From the NCBI RefSeq assembly GCF_907165205.1, contig NC_058189.1, positions 51,424,270 to 51,488,269 of the forward strand: 64,000 nucleotides of DNA. The letters are read 5' to 3'. Below are positions 21,786 to 33,754 of the stretch, piece by piece. A program made the position numbers and the translations under genes. The stretch is from Coccinella septempunctata. Its lineage: Eukaryota; Arthropoda; Insecta; Coleoptera; Coccinellidae. The notes beneath the pieces were generated by a model. The model had not been told where the DNA came from. It saw only the letters and a program-made list of their open reading frames with translations, and did not search any database. The stretch's first letter is position 1. Each line of letters begins with the position of its first letter.

Positions 21786-23319
21786 GTATCTATCGAAAGA
21801 ATCGTTTTGCAGACAATGGGACTTCTATTGAGAATTAAGAAACCCATGAAATAGTTGTGCCACTTGTTCAGAGCACTGTGAAAATCGTGGAAAAACAATC
21901 TTGAAGGAAATTAGGCGCAATCTTTCAAATACGCTGATTGAAGGCAGATAATGGTATTCAATTTCTGTGAAAGACATTGGAAGTAGTTTAGGGATCAAAT
22001 CCACACATCGGATAAGAACAATCATAGGCTCAGTTATATCTTATTATATACAACATTTTCCGGTAGATTATGACCACAGCTTGAAATTTATGAAAACTTC
22101 ATTCAACCACCATCCAGACTCATTCTCTGGGTACGCAGATAAATTGTAAAATTGAATCCCGCACAGAGGTACTTCTGGGTTTCCGATTCAGGGAAAACCA
22201 TAGGTGTAGAGGATGGAAATAGTTATTTAATCAACTAGGTCATTTATGAAAGCGAATAATGATTGAAATGTTCGAGATCATTAATCGCTCAATTAATGAA
22301 CGAGTTGATTACAGCATTTTTCCGTCAACCACATTTTGAATTGAATGTGAATTCTTGATCGCAAAAATTTTCTATCGATACCTAGTCAAATTTGACACCT
22401 TATACATTTTCTATGGTCATATCGGAACGTTGATATTTATGCGGCCGATCGAACAATTCGAGAAGTCCATAGAGGGCATATTCGAGTTGTGACATTTTGA
22501 GTAAATCACATTGATATCGTTCCCTATAATATCTGTTAAAGAATGTGTGGAGCTGGTGGAAGCTGGAGTTGTAGTACATAAATATATTGATTACTCTCTA
22601 ACCACCAAATTTTTTCTGCAATCTTCACAATTCATCTCTTCTCAATTCACCCGCTAGGTACTACGAAAATCAATGCGACATACGAATAAAATTATTATTT
22701 GGGAAGCTGCTGAATACTTCTATGGTCGATTACCCAGGACAATAAAGCATTAATAGGAAATCAACCAATAAAAGGGTTCATTAAGAGCTAATTTCGTGTA
22801 CGTTAAACAGTGCTATTATAAAGAGGTCGGCGGAAAACATATTTTCAATGATAATAATAACTATTAGACAGTTATTCCCTCAAAATTTTCTCCTGAACAT
22901 CTAGCGTGACGTCTACCTTCTAGAAATTGTTGAGTATTCGTACGTTTTTCCACTACTGGGAAAAATATACCCAACTATGCTGTCATTATGGCAGATTCAT
23001 ATCTGAAAAAATGTGAAATGATTCATTATCTGATAACTACTAGTTGTTATTTTTGCAGGATTGTGCATTGTTGATAATCATACAATGGTGACCTAAATAA
23101 AAGAATCAACTCTAGAACGTTGACAGAGTGACCGCCTGATTTTGCTGCAAGATTTGAGCGCTGTCAGAGAAGATTCTCTTTGAAAAGCTTGCTCTTGAAA
23201 GAATGTGTTTAAATGATGCAAATTTCACACCAATATAAATCGGCAAAACAAGTACAATAGCTCAAATATAATAATCTCCACATCGGCGTACGAAATAAAT
23301 TTGCGTCAACGAAAAAAAA
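21786..23319. other. AT-rich unique stretch
   Basis: Several short frames overlap on opposite strands near 21.8-22.1 kb. None has domain or splice support, and no repeat was recognised. Confidence 0.35.
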
Positions 23320-23630
23320 AAGGATGTAGATCGATCCCATGTCCCGTTCTGGAGAGGATCTCCAAGAGTCCCAGTCGTCGGCACTCCGAGTCGATTGCGA
23401 GCACTTTAAACGATCCCGGAATGCCGGACAGGGGCCGGAACGCTCTTCCGGCGTCGCGGCTATTTCAGGCAAGGTCGTAGACGTCTAGACGTCGGAGACG
23501 ACGTCCACGGAGATGCTGGCCGAGACGTGGGATTGATGGTGCCATTCATAGGAGAATTCTGTGAGGATACGCGACACTTTTCCGATTCTAGAGCGGACGT
23601 CGCGAACGAATTCCAAATTGTTGCAACTTA
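23320..23630. other. GC-rich single-copy island
   Basis: CpG-rich block (for example GTCGTAGACGTCTAGACGTC near 23475, itself palindromic). The minus frame at 23209-23472 lacks splice or domain support. Candidate regulatory DNA. Confidence 0.35.
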
Positions 23631-23721
23631 TACAGGGTGTCGCCATTTGCTTTAATTTTCTTTTATATAGTTTTACCTTGCCGGCAGAATTGCCAAATCG
23701 TCGTAATTATCGATGTAATTA

Positions 23722-24979
23722 CGAGTATTCCTAGCCTACCAAATTTCAATATCAAAATATTTTATTACTCAACATATGCTCCTCTTAATTGGATACATTT
23801 ATTACAGCGAACCTGCAAACGTCTCTAGACCTTTCAAAAAAAAAATGTTTCTTCTTGCTCTGCAAACCAGACCTCCACAGCTTTTATTACATCCTCGTTG
23901 GAAAAAAATTTACAACCTTTTAAACTTTTCTTCAGTTGAGGAAAGGGATGATAGTCGGATGGAGCCAAATCTGGTGAATAAGAGGGTGTTCTAATAATTC
24001 AAACCCTAAATAACGAATTTTTTGCATGGCAACATGAGATTTGTGTGCAGGAGCTTTGACCTGCAAAAACAAAACACCTTCGGATAGCTTTCCGCGTCTT
24101 TTCTCTTTACTTTTTTCCCGTAGAGTGGTCAGTAATGTCGAATAGTAATCTTCGGTTATTGTTCTACCATTATCCAAAAATTAATCATGATTTATCCATA
24201 GCAATTCCAAAAAACTGACATTTCCAGCAGATTTTTGGACACGAAACTTCTCAGGTCTTGCAGAACCAGAGTATCGTCATTTCAGCGATTGTTGCTTTGT
24301 TTTTGGATCGTAGAACTGTACCCAAGTTTCTTTCATAGTAACAATTCGGTTTAAGAAGTCTATATCGTTTTCAAATCGAGCACAGATCGAACGCGATGCT
24401 TCTACCCTTGCACGCTTTTGGTCAACATTCAAACATTTGGGGATCCATTATGCAGCAATTTTTCTCATGTCCAAATTGACGTGAACTATACAATGAACGC
24501 GTTCTTATGAAATATTCAGTGCTTCAGATATCCGTTTCAGCCCAATTCGACGATCTAATAAGATCATGTCATGAACTGCATCGATATTTTCGGAGACTGA
24601 CGCAGAAACTGGCCTTCCCGATCGGTCATCATCTTCAATGGAAAATTTACCTCTTTTGAAGCTTGCAATCCAATTTTCATGGTCGCATACCAAGGACATT
24701 GATCACCAAGGGTATTAAGCATATCTTCGTAAATCTGCTTACCTCTTAACCCTTTTAAATGGAGGTACTTGATGATGGCTCGATACTCCAATTTTTCGAT
24801 TTTCACAATTTCGGTAGAAATCTTCTTGCTTTTAATTTATTGCGTAACTCTGGTTTACTTTTTTTACCTCAAACGTCACATTGATACTTCTAATGAGTTA
24901 TTGTTCGTTGCTTTAGCAACGCAATATTTTTTTTATGCATCGAACTGGTCTAGGCTAACTAGATATCAATGCATTCTCG
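23722..24979 (-). mobile_element. mariner element, copy 2
   Basis: TA at 23720-23721 and 24980-24981. The transposase-5' end reads, on the minus strand, CGAGAATGCATTGATATCTA and the other end CGAGTATTCCTAGCCTACC. Both contain TAGCCTA near the tip. Length 1258 bp, usual for mariner. It closely resembles copy 1 at 14.3 kb but is inverted. It lies beside a fragment starting CAGGGTGTCGCC at 23635 and a family A fragment from 24982. Confidence 0.8.
23827..24821 (-). pseudogene. mariner transposase pseudogene (copy 2)
   Basis: The N-terminal HTH part is clear (KIEKLEYRAIIKYLHLKGLR, then IYEDMLNTLGDQC), followed after frame changes by SIEDDDRSGRP, RVEASRSICARFEND-type sequence, APAHKSHVAM and a C-terminal PSDYHPFPQLKKS. 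Two catalytic residues are lost: the first Asp is Lys (TMKETW) and the second is Val (QVKAPAH). Only the third (SDYH) remains. The equivalent of the start codon has decayed from ATG. Several frameshifts and an in-frame stop occur. It preserves the region deleted in copy 1. Dead element. Confidence 0.85.
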
Positions 24980-24981
24980 TA

Positions 24982-25055
24982 GTCTACAAAACGTTCAAAT
25001 ATTCATTGAATAGCGTCCAACTTAGTTTCAAGAGTTGGGTTCTTTGAATTTGTAT
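24982..25055 (+). repeat. MITE family A fragment A7
   Basis: A piece of the A interior (AAAACGTTCAAATATTCATT ... TTTCAAGAGTTGGGTTCTTT) directly abutting the mariner copy 2 end. The mariner may have landed in an A element; the other half was not found next to it. Confidence 0.65.
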
Positions 25056-25079
25056 ATTGTGTATAAGATGTTGACAATG

Positions 25080-25540
25080 TAAGATCCTTAGATCTACAGT
25101 TTCCACCGAAGAATGGCCATCCCCATCGACCAAGTGAATACCCTCGAATTCACGGTTTCGCGCAACTGCCGAGGAAGCCTTCCTTCTTCTTATCTCCCGA
25201 GGAATTAATTCAGTCGGTAAACAAGCTGCTCATCCACATACCTACCGGCTAGCCTGCTGGAAATGTGAATAAACTGCGTGTTTTGTGTAGTTTACTGTTC
25301 GGTAGAACGGAATCGTTTATCTTCTTCTGCCCCGCGCGTTCGCTCTTGAGTTATGGTCAATTTCCTCGCGTCTAATGACGGCCATGAAGGTTCGAGGGTC
25401 CTGTAATTTCATCAGTTCTGGCGAATTCGACGGGAATAAACGTTTTTGTTACGTGAACGTCGGGCCTGATCGTGCCTCAAATCAGGTAAATAATTCCCAA
25501 GGCGGGCAGGGGAAGAATGATAAGAACACTCGAAATAGAC
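25080..25540. other. Higher-GC single-copy island
   Basis: No open frame over 60 codons and no repeat. Contains GCCCCGCGCGTTCGCTC. Candidate intronic regulatory DNA. Confidence 0.35.
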
Positions 25541-26449
25541 AATGAAGTATGTTTGTGTAGGACTTCACGAAATAGAAGGAATTATCCGTTACAAGATAAA
25601 CAGTTTGCTATGTATTGATTCTAGGAATGCAAATGATACATATAAATACTACATTCACTTTTATTTTAGCACTCGGTTGACCATGGAAATTTGACACATT
25701 TCACTCTGTATAGTACGAAAATGTGGGGTTATAAAGCTTGTCAAAACATTTTTGGGTTTTAAATCAACGCTATGTTGTCCGTTCTACGTAAAAGTTTCTG
25801 TTATTACGTATTTTATCACAAGTCGAATCTCTTCGGAAAATATGTGACGAACTAATTGAAGTTTATACAAACTGATTGAAAGCATACCATACCAGTTATT
25901 TGCATGGAAAATACAAGAGATCAGTATAATACCTATCATAATATGCACTAGCTTGAGGAGAGTTAATGTTCGTTATCTTCTTTGGCTAAAGTTTGAATAC
26001 GTTACATCAGTTGAAGATTTCAAAAATATTAACCCGAAGATGAAATGCATATGATGCAGTGGTTGGGAATTGATATCTCCCGTAGAAATTACCAGATAAT
26101 TACAAGAATGTTAAAATCTTTAACAAAAATCATCTTGCATCAATATAAGTAAAAGGAATTAAAGTAAGTTTCAAGTCAAGATGAACTTCACCTTTGAACA
26201 AAAATTTCACATGATTAAACAATTAACAGGACAACTGGCGCGTATTACTGGTTGTTCATCTTAAGACATTGATATAATAATAATATTATAATTACATATT
26301 AGGTATTTATTGGTACCTTAAGACATTTACAACGTATAGGACAAGTCAAATGAAAAATAGAAAAATCAATTTTCGGGAACTTATTCTACGATGACATTAA
26401 TCGAAAATCCTGTAGTAATCTTTTCGCATTAATTCACTCAACATAAAAT
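25541..26449. other. AT-rich unique stretch
   Basis: Nothing recognised. Confidence 0.35.
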
Positions 26450-26713
26450 TCTCAAATGCCACCACTTTTTTGGGTCTCCCAAGGAAATACTTTGACATCC
26501 TCTTCATTAACAATCTTTCTGATTGTGGAAATATTCAGCTGAAATATAAGTCGTTTAGATTCAGATGAAACATTATATAAATTCTCTTACATTGAATATG
26601 TTCGCTACCGTCTGACGTATTGTGGATCAGAGTATAACTATTTGAATGAGCGAACCTGAATTCTAAATAGCACTTCCTGAAACACTGTCTCTTTTTTCAA
26701 TCACTTTCGGCAT
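26450..26713 (-). pseudogene. Helix-turn-helix-type coding fragment with a 52-bp intron
   Basis: On the minus strand an ATG at 26713 opens MPKVIEKRDSVSGSAI, followed by an in-frame stop. The frame continues to RQTVANIFN, where GTAAGAG (26590) and TATATTTCAG (ending 26539) bound a 52-bp intron. It resumes as LNISTIRKIVNEEDVKVF and then PWETQKSGGI. The joined part RQTVANIFNLNISTIRKI looks like a helix-turn-helix of transposon-derived insect proteins. The early stop and rapid decay after ~26450 suggest a pseudogene. Family assignment is uncertain; the intron is seen in sequence, the function is inference. Confidence 0.4.
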
Positions 26714-26874
26714 TTTCGTAATAAAAATTGATATTAGTTGTGGCAACGGCGTTATGACATTAACGACATTTCATGAGTGCCAACCTTACTCCGTTCTAGT
26801 TAAAAAACCTCGAGAAAATTATTTCATGGCCAACCGACTGCTAAAATACATCCATATTTATTTCCGTACCTATA

Positions 26875-27496
26875 CAGGGTTCGTCTTTGGATCGAACAAA
26901 TATTTCAACAGTAGCTTACTGAGGCCAAAAGAAACACTTTTTTCCCAAACCATTTCTTTCGATTCGGTCCTGATAAAAGGTTGAAGCCATTTTAAGTTTC
27001 CATAATGAGCTATGCCATCTTGGAGAATAACAAGGCTAAATCTATGACACTACACATCTGTGGATCTTTTAAACTGAATTGTATTCAGCTAAAGTACCCA
27101 ATTTTTTTTATTTCTGAGATACTTTTTAAATTTTGAACAACAAATTACTCGAAAACGGCGCATTATGCGAGGAAATATAAATAATATACTTTTATTTTAC
27201 AAAAGATCCAGCTTGGTTTCAAGAGTTGGGTCATAATGAGAAAACTGAAAGACGTGGGTGATATCTTGTGTTCGAAAAAGATTCATGACATAAATGAAGA
27301 CCTATATTCCAAAATTCCTTTCATTCGATGAAACCGTTTGTGAGATAAAACTAAAAATAACATTTTTTATGGTTTTTCAACAGCCTGTATCTTTTAAACC
27401 GAGCCGATTCTGGAAAAATGGTATAGGAAAAAAGTGTTTCTTTTGACCTCAAAAATCAACTGTTAAAATATTTGTACGAGTCAAAGACTCACCCTG
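26875..27496. mobile_element. MITE family A, full-length copy A8
   Basis: Best complete member: starts CAGGGTTCGTCTTTGG and ends GTCAAAGACTCACCCTG, with TA on each side, 622 bp. Inverted termini of about 95 bp include ACAAATATTT(C/T)AACAGTAG, GAAACACTTTTTTCC and CCGATTCGG-type motifs. No coding capacity. Confidence 0.85.
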
Positions 27497-28099
27497 TATA
27501 TTTGCATACCTATGATTCTAAGACTCCCACGATAAGAAATCTAAGGAGGGCGAATGAGAAATTTAAAATGAAGAAATTATAAGGAATACAAAACGAGTGT
27601 TACCATTTCAAAACTGACAGACTGTTGAAATCAGATGCAATGAATAATGATATTTCGGCATACGAGTAATGAAAAATAAACATTGTATCTCGAGCAAGAA
27701 GCTTGTAACTTTTTTATACCACATATTAGTCTCATTACAACAAGGAAAGTGTTATTGATTTCTTCTCATATTCCACCGCAACCTTCACTCAAGGCTCCAG
27801 TGTGAGAAATCTCATAGCCCCATAATATGTTTTACGCGGTTTGGAGGCAACGAATGTATGAAAAATAATACCCTCCTCGATAATACCTTTCCGTCTGAAT
27901 TACTGCTATAACTAGATAATTTGCAAATTAAATATTCTGAAAAACAAGGATTTGTATTTGTTAGGCCGGAAGTTTCATGAAAATGTATCAATCAACAATA
28001 TTCTCGAATATTGATGGAAAAATTTTTCACCATCGCAAGTATCAGTTTTTGTGACTACAAAATTACTAGACTTTGTTTTTGTTCACATCAGGTAACGGA
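27497..28099. other. AT-rich unique stretch
   Basis: Nothing recognised. Confidence 0.35.
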
Positions 28100-28457
28100 A
28101 AATATTTAGGTGTTTCAATAAGAGAGTCTTTTTTTCCAATTAAAAAATAACTAATTCAAGTTTGAATTTAAAATATTTTGAGCTCGTCGCAGTGGATTCT
28201 ACGTAAAAAAGTGCCTGTAGACAATTCTAGTTTCAGATCTTAACTTCAAAGACAAAAAAGTTATGAGAACTTTTCGAAATCGCCAAAATCTCATTTTTTG
28301 GTGATAACTCAAAAACGAAGAATCGTAGGAGGCTACGATTTTTACCACTCAATGTTTCTCTGAAAAAGAGCTAGGAAAAGTTCGCATTCGTTTTCTTCTA
28401 GCTCTTATAGTTCTCGAGACCCCCTCAGTAGACAACGCATTTTGCCTACCCTGTACA
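28100..28457 (+). repeat. MITE family B, copy B3 (left half missing)
   Basis: Carries GAGCTCGTCGCAGTGGATTC, GTTATGAGAACTTTTCGAAA, GTAGGAGGCTACGATTTTTA and the right end AGTAGACAACGCATTTTGCC then TACCCTG. The left inverted half is absent. Confidence 0.75.
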
Positions 28458-28689
28458 ATGCAATCACTTCGCTTATTCAAGCATTTTCGACGTCACAAAA
28501 CAATGCGTAGTGGGGCTGGCCATACGGAAGAGTTGAAAAGGATGATTTTTAGAGGATAAGGTAATTGGACCCAAAGGAAGCATTTTTTCAAGAGACTTAC
28601 AATTCGGACGTGACGCAAGGTCACAGAGGTCCTTTGAAAATGCGAAAAAAAATCGTTACTTGTACATACTCGACCGTGTCAGATTTTCA

Positions 28690-29260
28690 TACAGATGGTT
28701 AATCTCGGTGTTGCAGACGTGTTGACCCATTAATCCGACACTAATCAGGAAAGGTTCTCTCAATATGACAGTTGGAACATGATAACAATTTTTTTGAAAT
28801 ATCTCCCTTCCTTTACCTCTAATCGTTTCTGTATTCATTATGAAAGTTGTAGATAATAAAATTCTATATAACTTTTGTCTGAAGCAATTTAACATACTCT
28901 TAACCGATTTAGAGTTAGACGGCGATAAGGGCGAGGAGCTTAGACACACATACGAAAGGCACGTCAATGTAGAAACCTAATGTGCATTCATCGCCATATA
29001 TCTCAAAAACGTTCAAACGTAGAAAAAATTGCTTCAGACAAAATTTGTAGAAAATGTTAAGCTCCACAACTTTTATAATGAATGCGAAAACAATTTGAAG
29101 CCCAGGAGAGAAGATAATTCAGAAAAACTGATTTTTGTGACCTTTATGGCCAATTTTTATTGTTTCGGCTTGCTGAAACTCTCAGATTATATTTTTTCCG
29201 TTATTCTTGAACCATTAGCTTCAAAATAAGAAAAAGAGCCACTGCGCTCGAGAATGGACA
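28690..29260. repeat. Foldback repeat K
   Basis: TTGCTTCAGACAAAATTTGT at about 29030 and the following ACAACTTTTATAATGAATGC are inverted at about 28825-28890 (CATTATGAAAGTTGTAG ... TTTTGTCTGAAGCAA). Arms of ~80-100 bp flank ~140 bp. The 103- and 66-codon frames here are the two arms read in opposite directions, not genes. Confidence 0.5.
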
Positions 29261-29336
29261 CGTGACTTTTTTTTGCAAGTTTGGCGCCCTCCCATAAATT
29301 TTCGTCAAGCTTAAATTTTCAGATTACGAGAATGTA

Positions 29337-30448
29337 CAGGGTGGGCAAATTGGTCGTTTTAGCAAATCGATGTTTTAGCACTACAGCTTTTAAACCAGCG
29401 GAGATAGACAACATCTGATACCCCATTCTCGTTCTCTTTTTCTGAGAAACTTACAATAGTAGTAGTGATTTTTGGCCACTTTCTTCTGTTTGCTAGTTAT
29501 AAGCGAAAATTGGAAAAATGGCGATAGATATATTGAAATAAATTTATATCTCCGCTAATACTGATGATAGAGCTCTGAAGTTGAAACATTATACAGGCAC
29601 TTTTTTACGTAGAATCCAGTGGCGTGCTCCCCTTTTTAGCAGGATTTTTAATTACGAAGCTATTACCCAAAGTTATGTTTTTTTTTAAATGGAACACTAG
29701 TTTTCTGTGCAATTTTTTGAAAGCTTAATTTTTACTGATTTCAAAAATATATAACATCATATGGTTTGTATCAATATAAATGATAGAAAATGGTCAAAAA
29801 CCTTTTTTCTCAATATTTCTATGGTTTCAACTTTTGATGAACACAGAAACATATAGCATCGTATGATTACCACTGTCTCCTTCTATAAGTCTTTTCATTA
29901 TTATGAAAATTTATTAAATATATCTTGATTCAAATTTTGTGAAAATTGGTATAGAAAGAATGACATTGCCGGAAGGAGACTGCTTTTGTTTTAGGAAACT
30001 GTATTTTTCTGTGCTCGTCAAAAGTTGAAACCATAAAAATATTGAGAAAAGAGGTTTTTGACCATTTTCTATCATTTATATTGATACAAACCAAATGCAC
30101 AGAAAACTAGTGTTCCCATTTAAAAAAACATAACTTTGGGTAATAGCTTCGTAATTAACAATCCTGCTAAAATGGTGAGCACGCCACTGGATTCTACGCA
30201 AAAAAGTGCCTGTATAATGTTTCAATTTCAGAGCTCTATCATCAGTATTATCGGAGATGTAAATTTATGTCGATATCGCTATTTTTCCAATTTTTGCTTA
30301 TAACTCGAAAACAAAAGAAAGTGGCCAAAAATCACTACTACTATTGTAAGTTTCTCAGTAAAAGAGAACGAGAATGGGGTATCAGATTTTGTCTATCTCC
30401 TCTGGTTTGAAAGCTGTAGTGCTAAAACATCGAAATTTGCCCACCCTG
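29337..30448. mobile_element. MITE family C, long foldback copy C2
   Basis: Starts CAGGGTGGGCAAATTGG and ends AATTTGCCCACCCTG with TA on both sides. Almost the whole 1112 bp is an inverted repeat. The arms include GATAGACAACATCTGATACC, CAGTGGCGTGCTC and ATGGTTTGTATCAATATAAA, with ~140 bp of unpaired centre near 29.9 kb. C1 at 13.7 kb is the same family with most of the inside removed. Confidence 0.85.
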
Positions 30449-31499
30449 TACCTATACTTTTCAATATGTTTTTAATTTGAGTTACACCCAACCCTGTGGT
30501 TTCTTTCAAGCAGTCTAAGATGTTTGCTCTTCAACAATAATATGGGTACCTATGCCACTAGACGATTCGAACTCATGAGTAAACATATCACTTGAATTTC
30601 TAGATAAACCCAGACATTCTCGAATTATTTTCGAATGGAATAAAACGGACAAAACGACAAGATGCATGTACCGACCCTCTCCTGGCGCCGATTTACGGAC
30701 TGCCCGAACTATCGATCGCCACAAATTACCCATACGGTCGCGTACGAAGAGCAAACAACAATGGTTTCGTGTGTGACACAGGGCGGGCGTAGACGTCGGA
30801 GATTTCGAAGGACAAACGGAATTAACCCAGTTTATAATGATCCAGACTGCACGACCGCTCTGCGATCCGGATAAAAATAAATTTTAATGAATGGTGCAAG
30901 AGGTGAATGGGATAGTAGGAGACAAATATTACTCGAAACCACATCCGCTTTTTCATCGGGAGCGTTATCGGATGTTTCGTACGTAACGTGGAGAGTATCC
31001 TGAGTATCTACTACTGCGGGCGTAACGCTGAGCTCATTCAATCAGGGCCGTTCATCTCGACTCGTTGGGGCAATAAGTACACTCGACAATGAGTTTGTGA
31101 TGAGATTAAGGCCGTTCATGATGATCCAATTGAGTGAAGAAGTTGGGAGAGTGAAGAATTATCCTTTCATTACTGGGCCCATAACCTGTCGTTAATTACA
31201 AGTGAATCTCTATAAGGAGTGCCGAACATGGAGTGCTCTCGAATTACCGGGCAAAATTTTAATTGCCTCGTGAGGCAGATGGAAGTTTGTGAAGAGTCTG
31301 GGGGAATCATTGGGATTCCCCCAGTATAGATAGAAAATATAGAAATAATCTACAATGTTTTATCGAACTTTGTTACTTTTCAGTTTCAGGACAGTTATCT
31401 GCCAATACTCTGCGTATCATATACTTCTCGAAAATTGAAGTGGATATTCGATAGAAAAATTACTTTTTTCACTTGAATCAAATTTTGAGTGATGCTGTA
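30449..31499. other. Single-copy DNA with GC-rich island
   Basis: GC-rich between about 30650 and 31080 (for example GGGCGGGCGTAGACGTCGG). Short antiparallel frames (70-79 codons) overlap; none shows domain or splice support. Candidate regulatory DNA. Confidence 0.3.
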
Positions 31500-31839
31500 C
31501 AGGGTGGGCAAAATTCGATGTGATCGAATGGCAGCTCCGTAATCTCGATTTTCAAAAGGTGGGTAATGGCCAGAACCGCATCCCTCTATCTTCTTTTGTT
31601 TTCAAGTTATAAGAGGAAACTCATTTTTCGGCTCTTTGAGTTGGTATCTCTATTTCGTGAAGTTTCAGTGATATCGAAAAACAACTGCAGACTCTTTCCA
31701 TGTAGAAGGCATCGTTTAAGATTTTTTCAGTCTGGCACTTCAGTGATAATACATGCAATAACAACTCTGATTTTTTTTAAATATAAACCACATATTTTGG
31801 CATTTTCCAATCCCATATTTTGTTCTGATTCGGAATATA
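31500..31839 (+). repeat. Partial element beginning CAGGGTGGGC
   Basis: Starts CAGGGTGGGCAAAATTCGATG after TA, then has its own interior. No matching right end precedes B4, so it is either truncated or B4 inserted at its edge. The 100-codon frame is not a recognised gene. Confidence 0.45.
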
Positions 31840-32411
31840 GAGGGTGGGCAAAATTCGTTGTCTACTGAGAGGATCTCGAGAACTATAGCAGCTAGAAGAA
31901 AACGAATGACACAATTCCGAGCTCATTTTCCTACGATACTTCGTTTTTGGGTTTGGCAATTTCGTAAAGTTCTCATAACTTTTTTGTCTTTGAAGTTACA
32001 AATCTGAAACTTAAACCTTCTACGGGCACTCTTTCAGGGTGAATCCACTAATGAGCTCAAAATATTTCTTCATTTCGAATAATTGGGTGAACTTTCATTT
32101 TTTTAAATGCGAACTTTTATTGAATTAATTATTTTTGAATTGAAAAAAAATTTTGTCTGTAGATTCAAAGTATGAAAGTGCCTAAGAAGGTTCAAGTTTC
32201 AGATCGGTAACTTCAAAGACAAAAAAGTTATGAGAACTTTTCGGAATAGTCAAAATCTCAATTTTTGTTTATAACTCGAAATCTAAAAATGATAGGCCCA
32301 TTCTGTTTTCAGATTTGGATAAGTCATGAAAAAAAAGCTCAAGAATGTGTTATCCCTTTTCTTCTAGTTGCTATAGTTTTCGAGATCCCTTCAGTAGACA
32401 ACGAATTTTGC
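31840..32411. repeat. MITE family B, copy B4 (right tip missing)
   Basis: Starts GAGGGTGGGCAAAATTCGTT and follows B to AGTAGACAACGAATTTTGC, where the CCACCCTG tip is lost and family A sequence begins directly. Confidence 0.8.
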
Positions 32412-33028
32412 TTTTAACACTTTTTTCCTTTGCTATTTCGCTATTTCTCCGAATCGGCACAATTTGAAAGATACAGGCTGTTGAAAAACCATAAAAAGAA
32501 ATTTATTTTCAGTTCTATTTCCCAAACGTTTTTATCGAATAAAATGAAAGTCGGAATATAGATTTTCATTTATTTGATTGATTTTTTTCGAACACAAGAT
32601 ATCACCCACGTCTTCCATTTTTTTATTATGTCCATTACCTACCATCAAAATACCAAAAATTCAAAGAACCCAACTGTTGAAAGTAAGTTGGACGCTTTCT
32701 AATGAATATTTGAACGTTTTGTAAGGTATTCCTCATATTTTCTTGTTGAATGCGCCGTTTTCGAGCAATTTGATGTTCAAAAATATCTGTGGAATTCGAA
32801 AAATTGGGTTACCGAATGCAACTCTGTTTAAAAGATGCACAAATGTATAGTGTCACAGATTTAGCTAGTTATTCTGAAGGTAATTTTGTTTTTCCAGCAC
32901 ATTATGAAAAGCTCATTATGAGAACTTAAAATGGCTATATCTTTTTATCAGGGCTGAATTGGAAAAAATGGCATAGGAAAAAAGTGTTTCTTTCGACCTC
33001 CAGGATCTTATGTCAAAGACTCACCCTA
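32412..33028 (-). repeat. MITE family A, copy A9 (one tip missing), fused to B4
   Basis: Begins within the terminal repeat at AACACTTTTTTCCTTTGC, without the outer ~60 bp, and ends GTCAAAGACTCACCCTATA. All A landmarks are present in reverse order. Confidence 0.8.
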
Positions 33029-33754
33029 TATATTTTCTACTGATACATGTGTAGGTCATATAACATGTAAATTTTTCTAGGTTCTCTTCTTCCACTGATT
33101 GCCCTGAGAGATATGCTCGAAACAGACATTGTTTTCGAGTTCCTCGCAAAAACAAAACTGACCAATTTGAGCGAAACCAACGCTTCAATTGATTCATTCC
33201 GGAAGATCCGCGATTTCCAAAAGTCAGAGCCGAAAAGTGCATGTTCATCGCACTTCCGCCACTTAATTCGTACCTATCAAAAATCTAGATCGGTATTAAA
33301 TAAACCGAGCGATAAAATCTCACGGTGCCTAACACGATAAATCTCGTTCGTCCGCAGGATTACATGCAACAAACGGATTAAAACCAACGGCGATGTTACA
33401 GCGAACGAAAAAGAATCGCATATAACTGTAAGCGTCTTAATCTTCTTGTCCGAGATAACACAAAGTGGATTTTATGCGAATTATTCGAGATATATCTCGC
33501 ATAATTTCGACATTCAATTCCATTCATACAATTGCGCCCGAGGTTCGGCTCTTCATTGTTGGATATTTTCATCGGTGCATATTTTCGGAATCGGGAAAAT
33601 GAATTATTGCAGATGAGATAACGTCTGGTTTATGTCTGCAGCGAAAGTATACGGAATCCTGCAAGAGACTTGTAGTTTATCGAACGAAGGTGTTTGATAT
33701 TTAGGTATAAACCTTCCGGTTTAAGGAAATACGATCTTAGAACGTTACTCTTCT
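33029..33754. other. Single-copy, moderately GC-rich island
   Basis: Antiparallel 75-codon frames overlap at 33021-33340, without splice or domain support. Candidate regulatory DNA. Confidence 0.3.
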
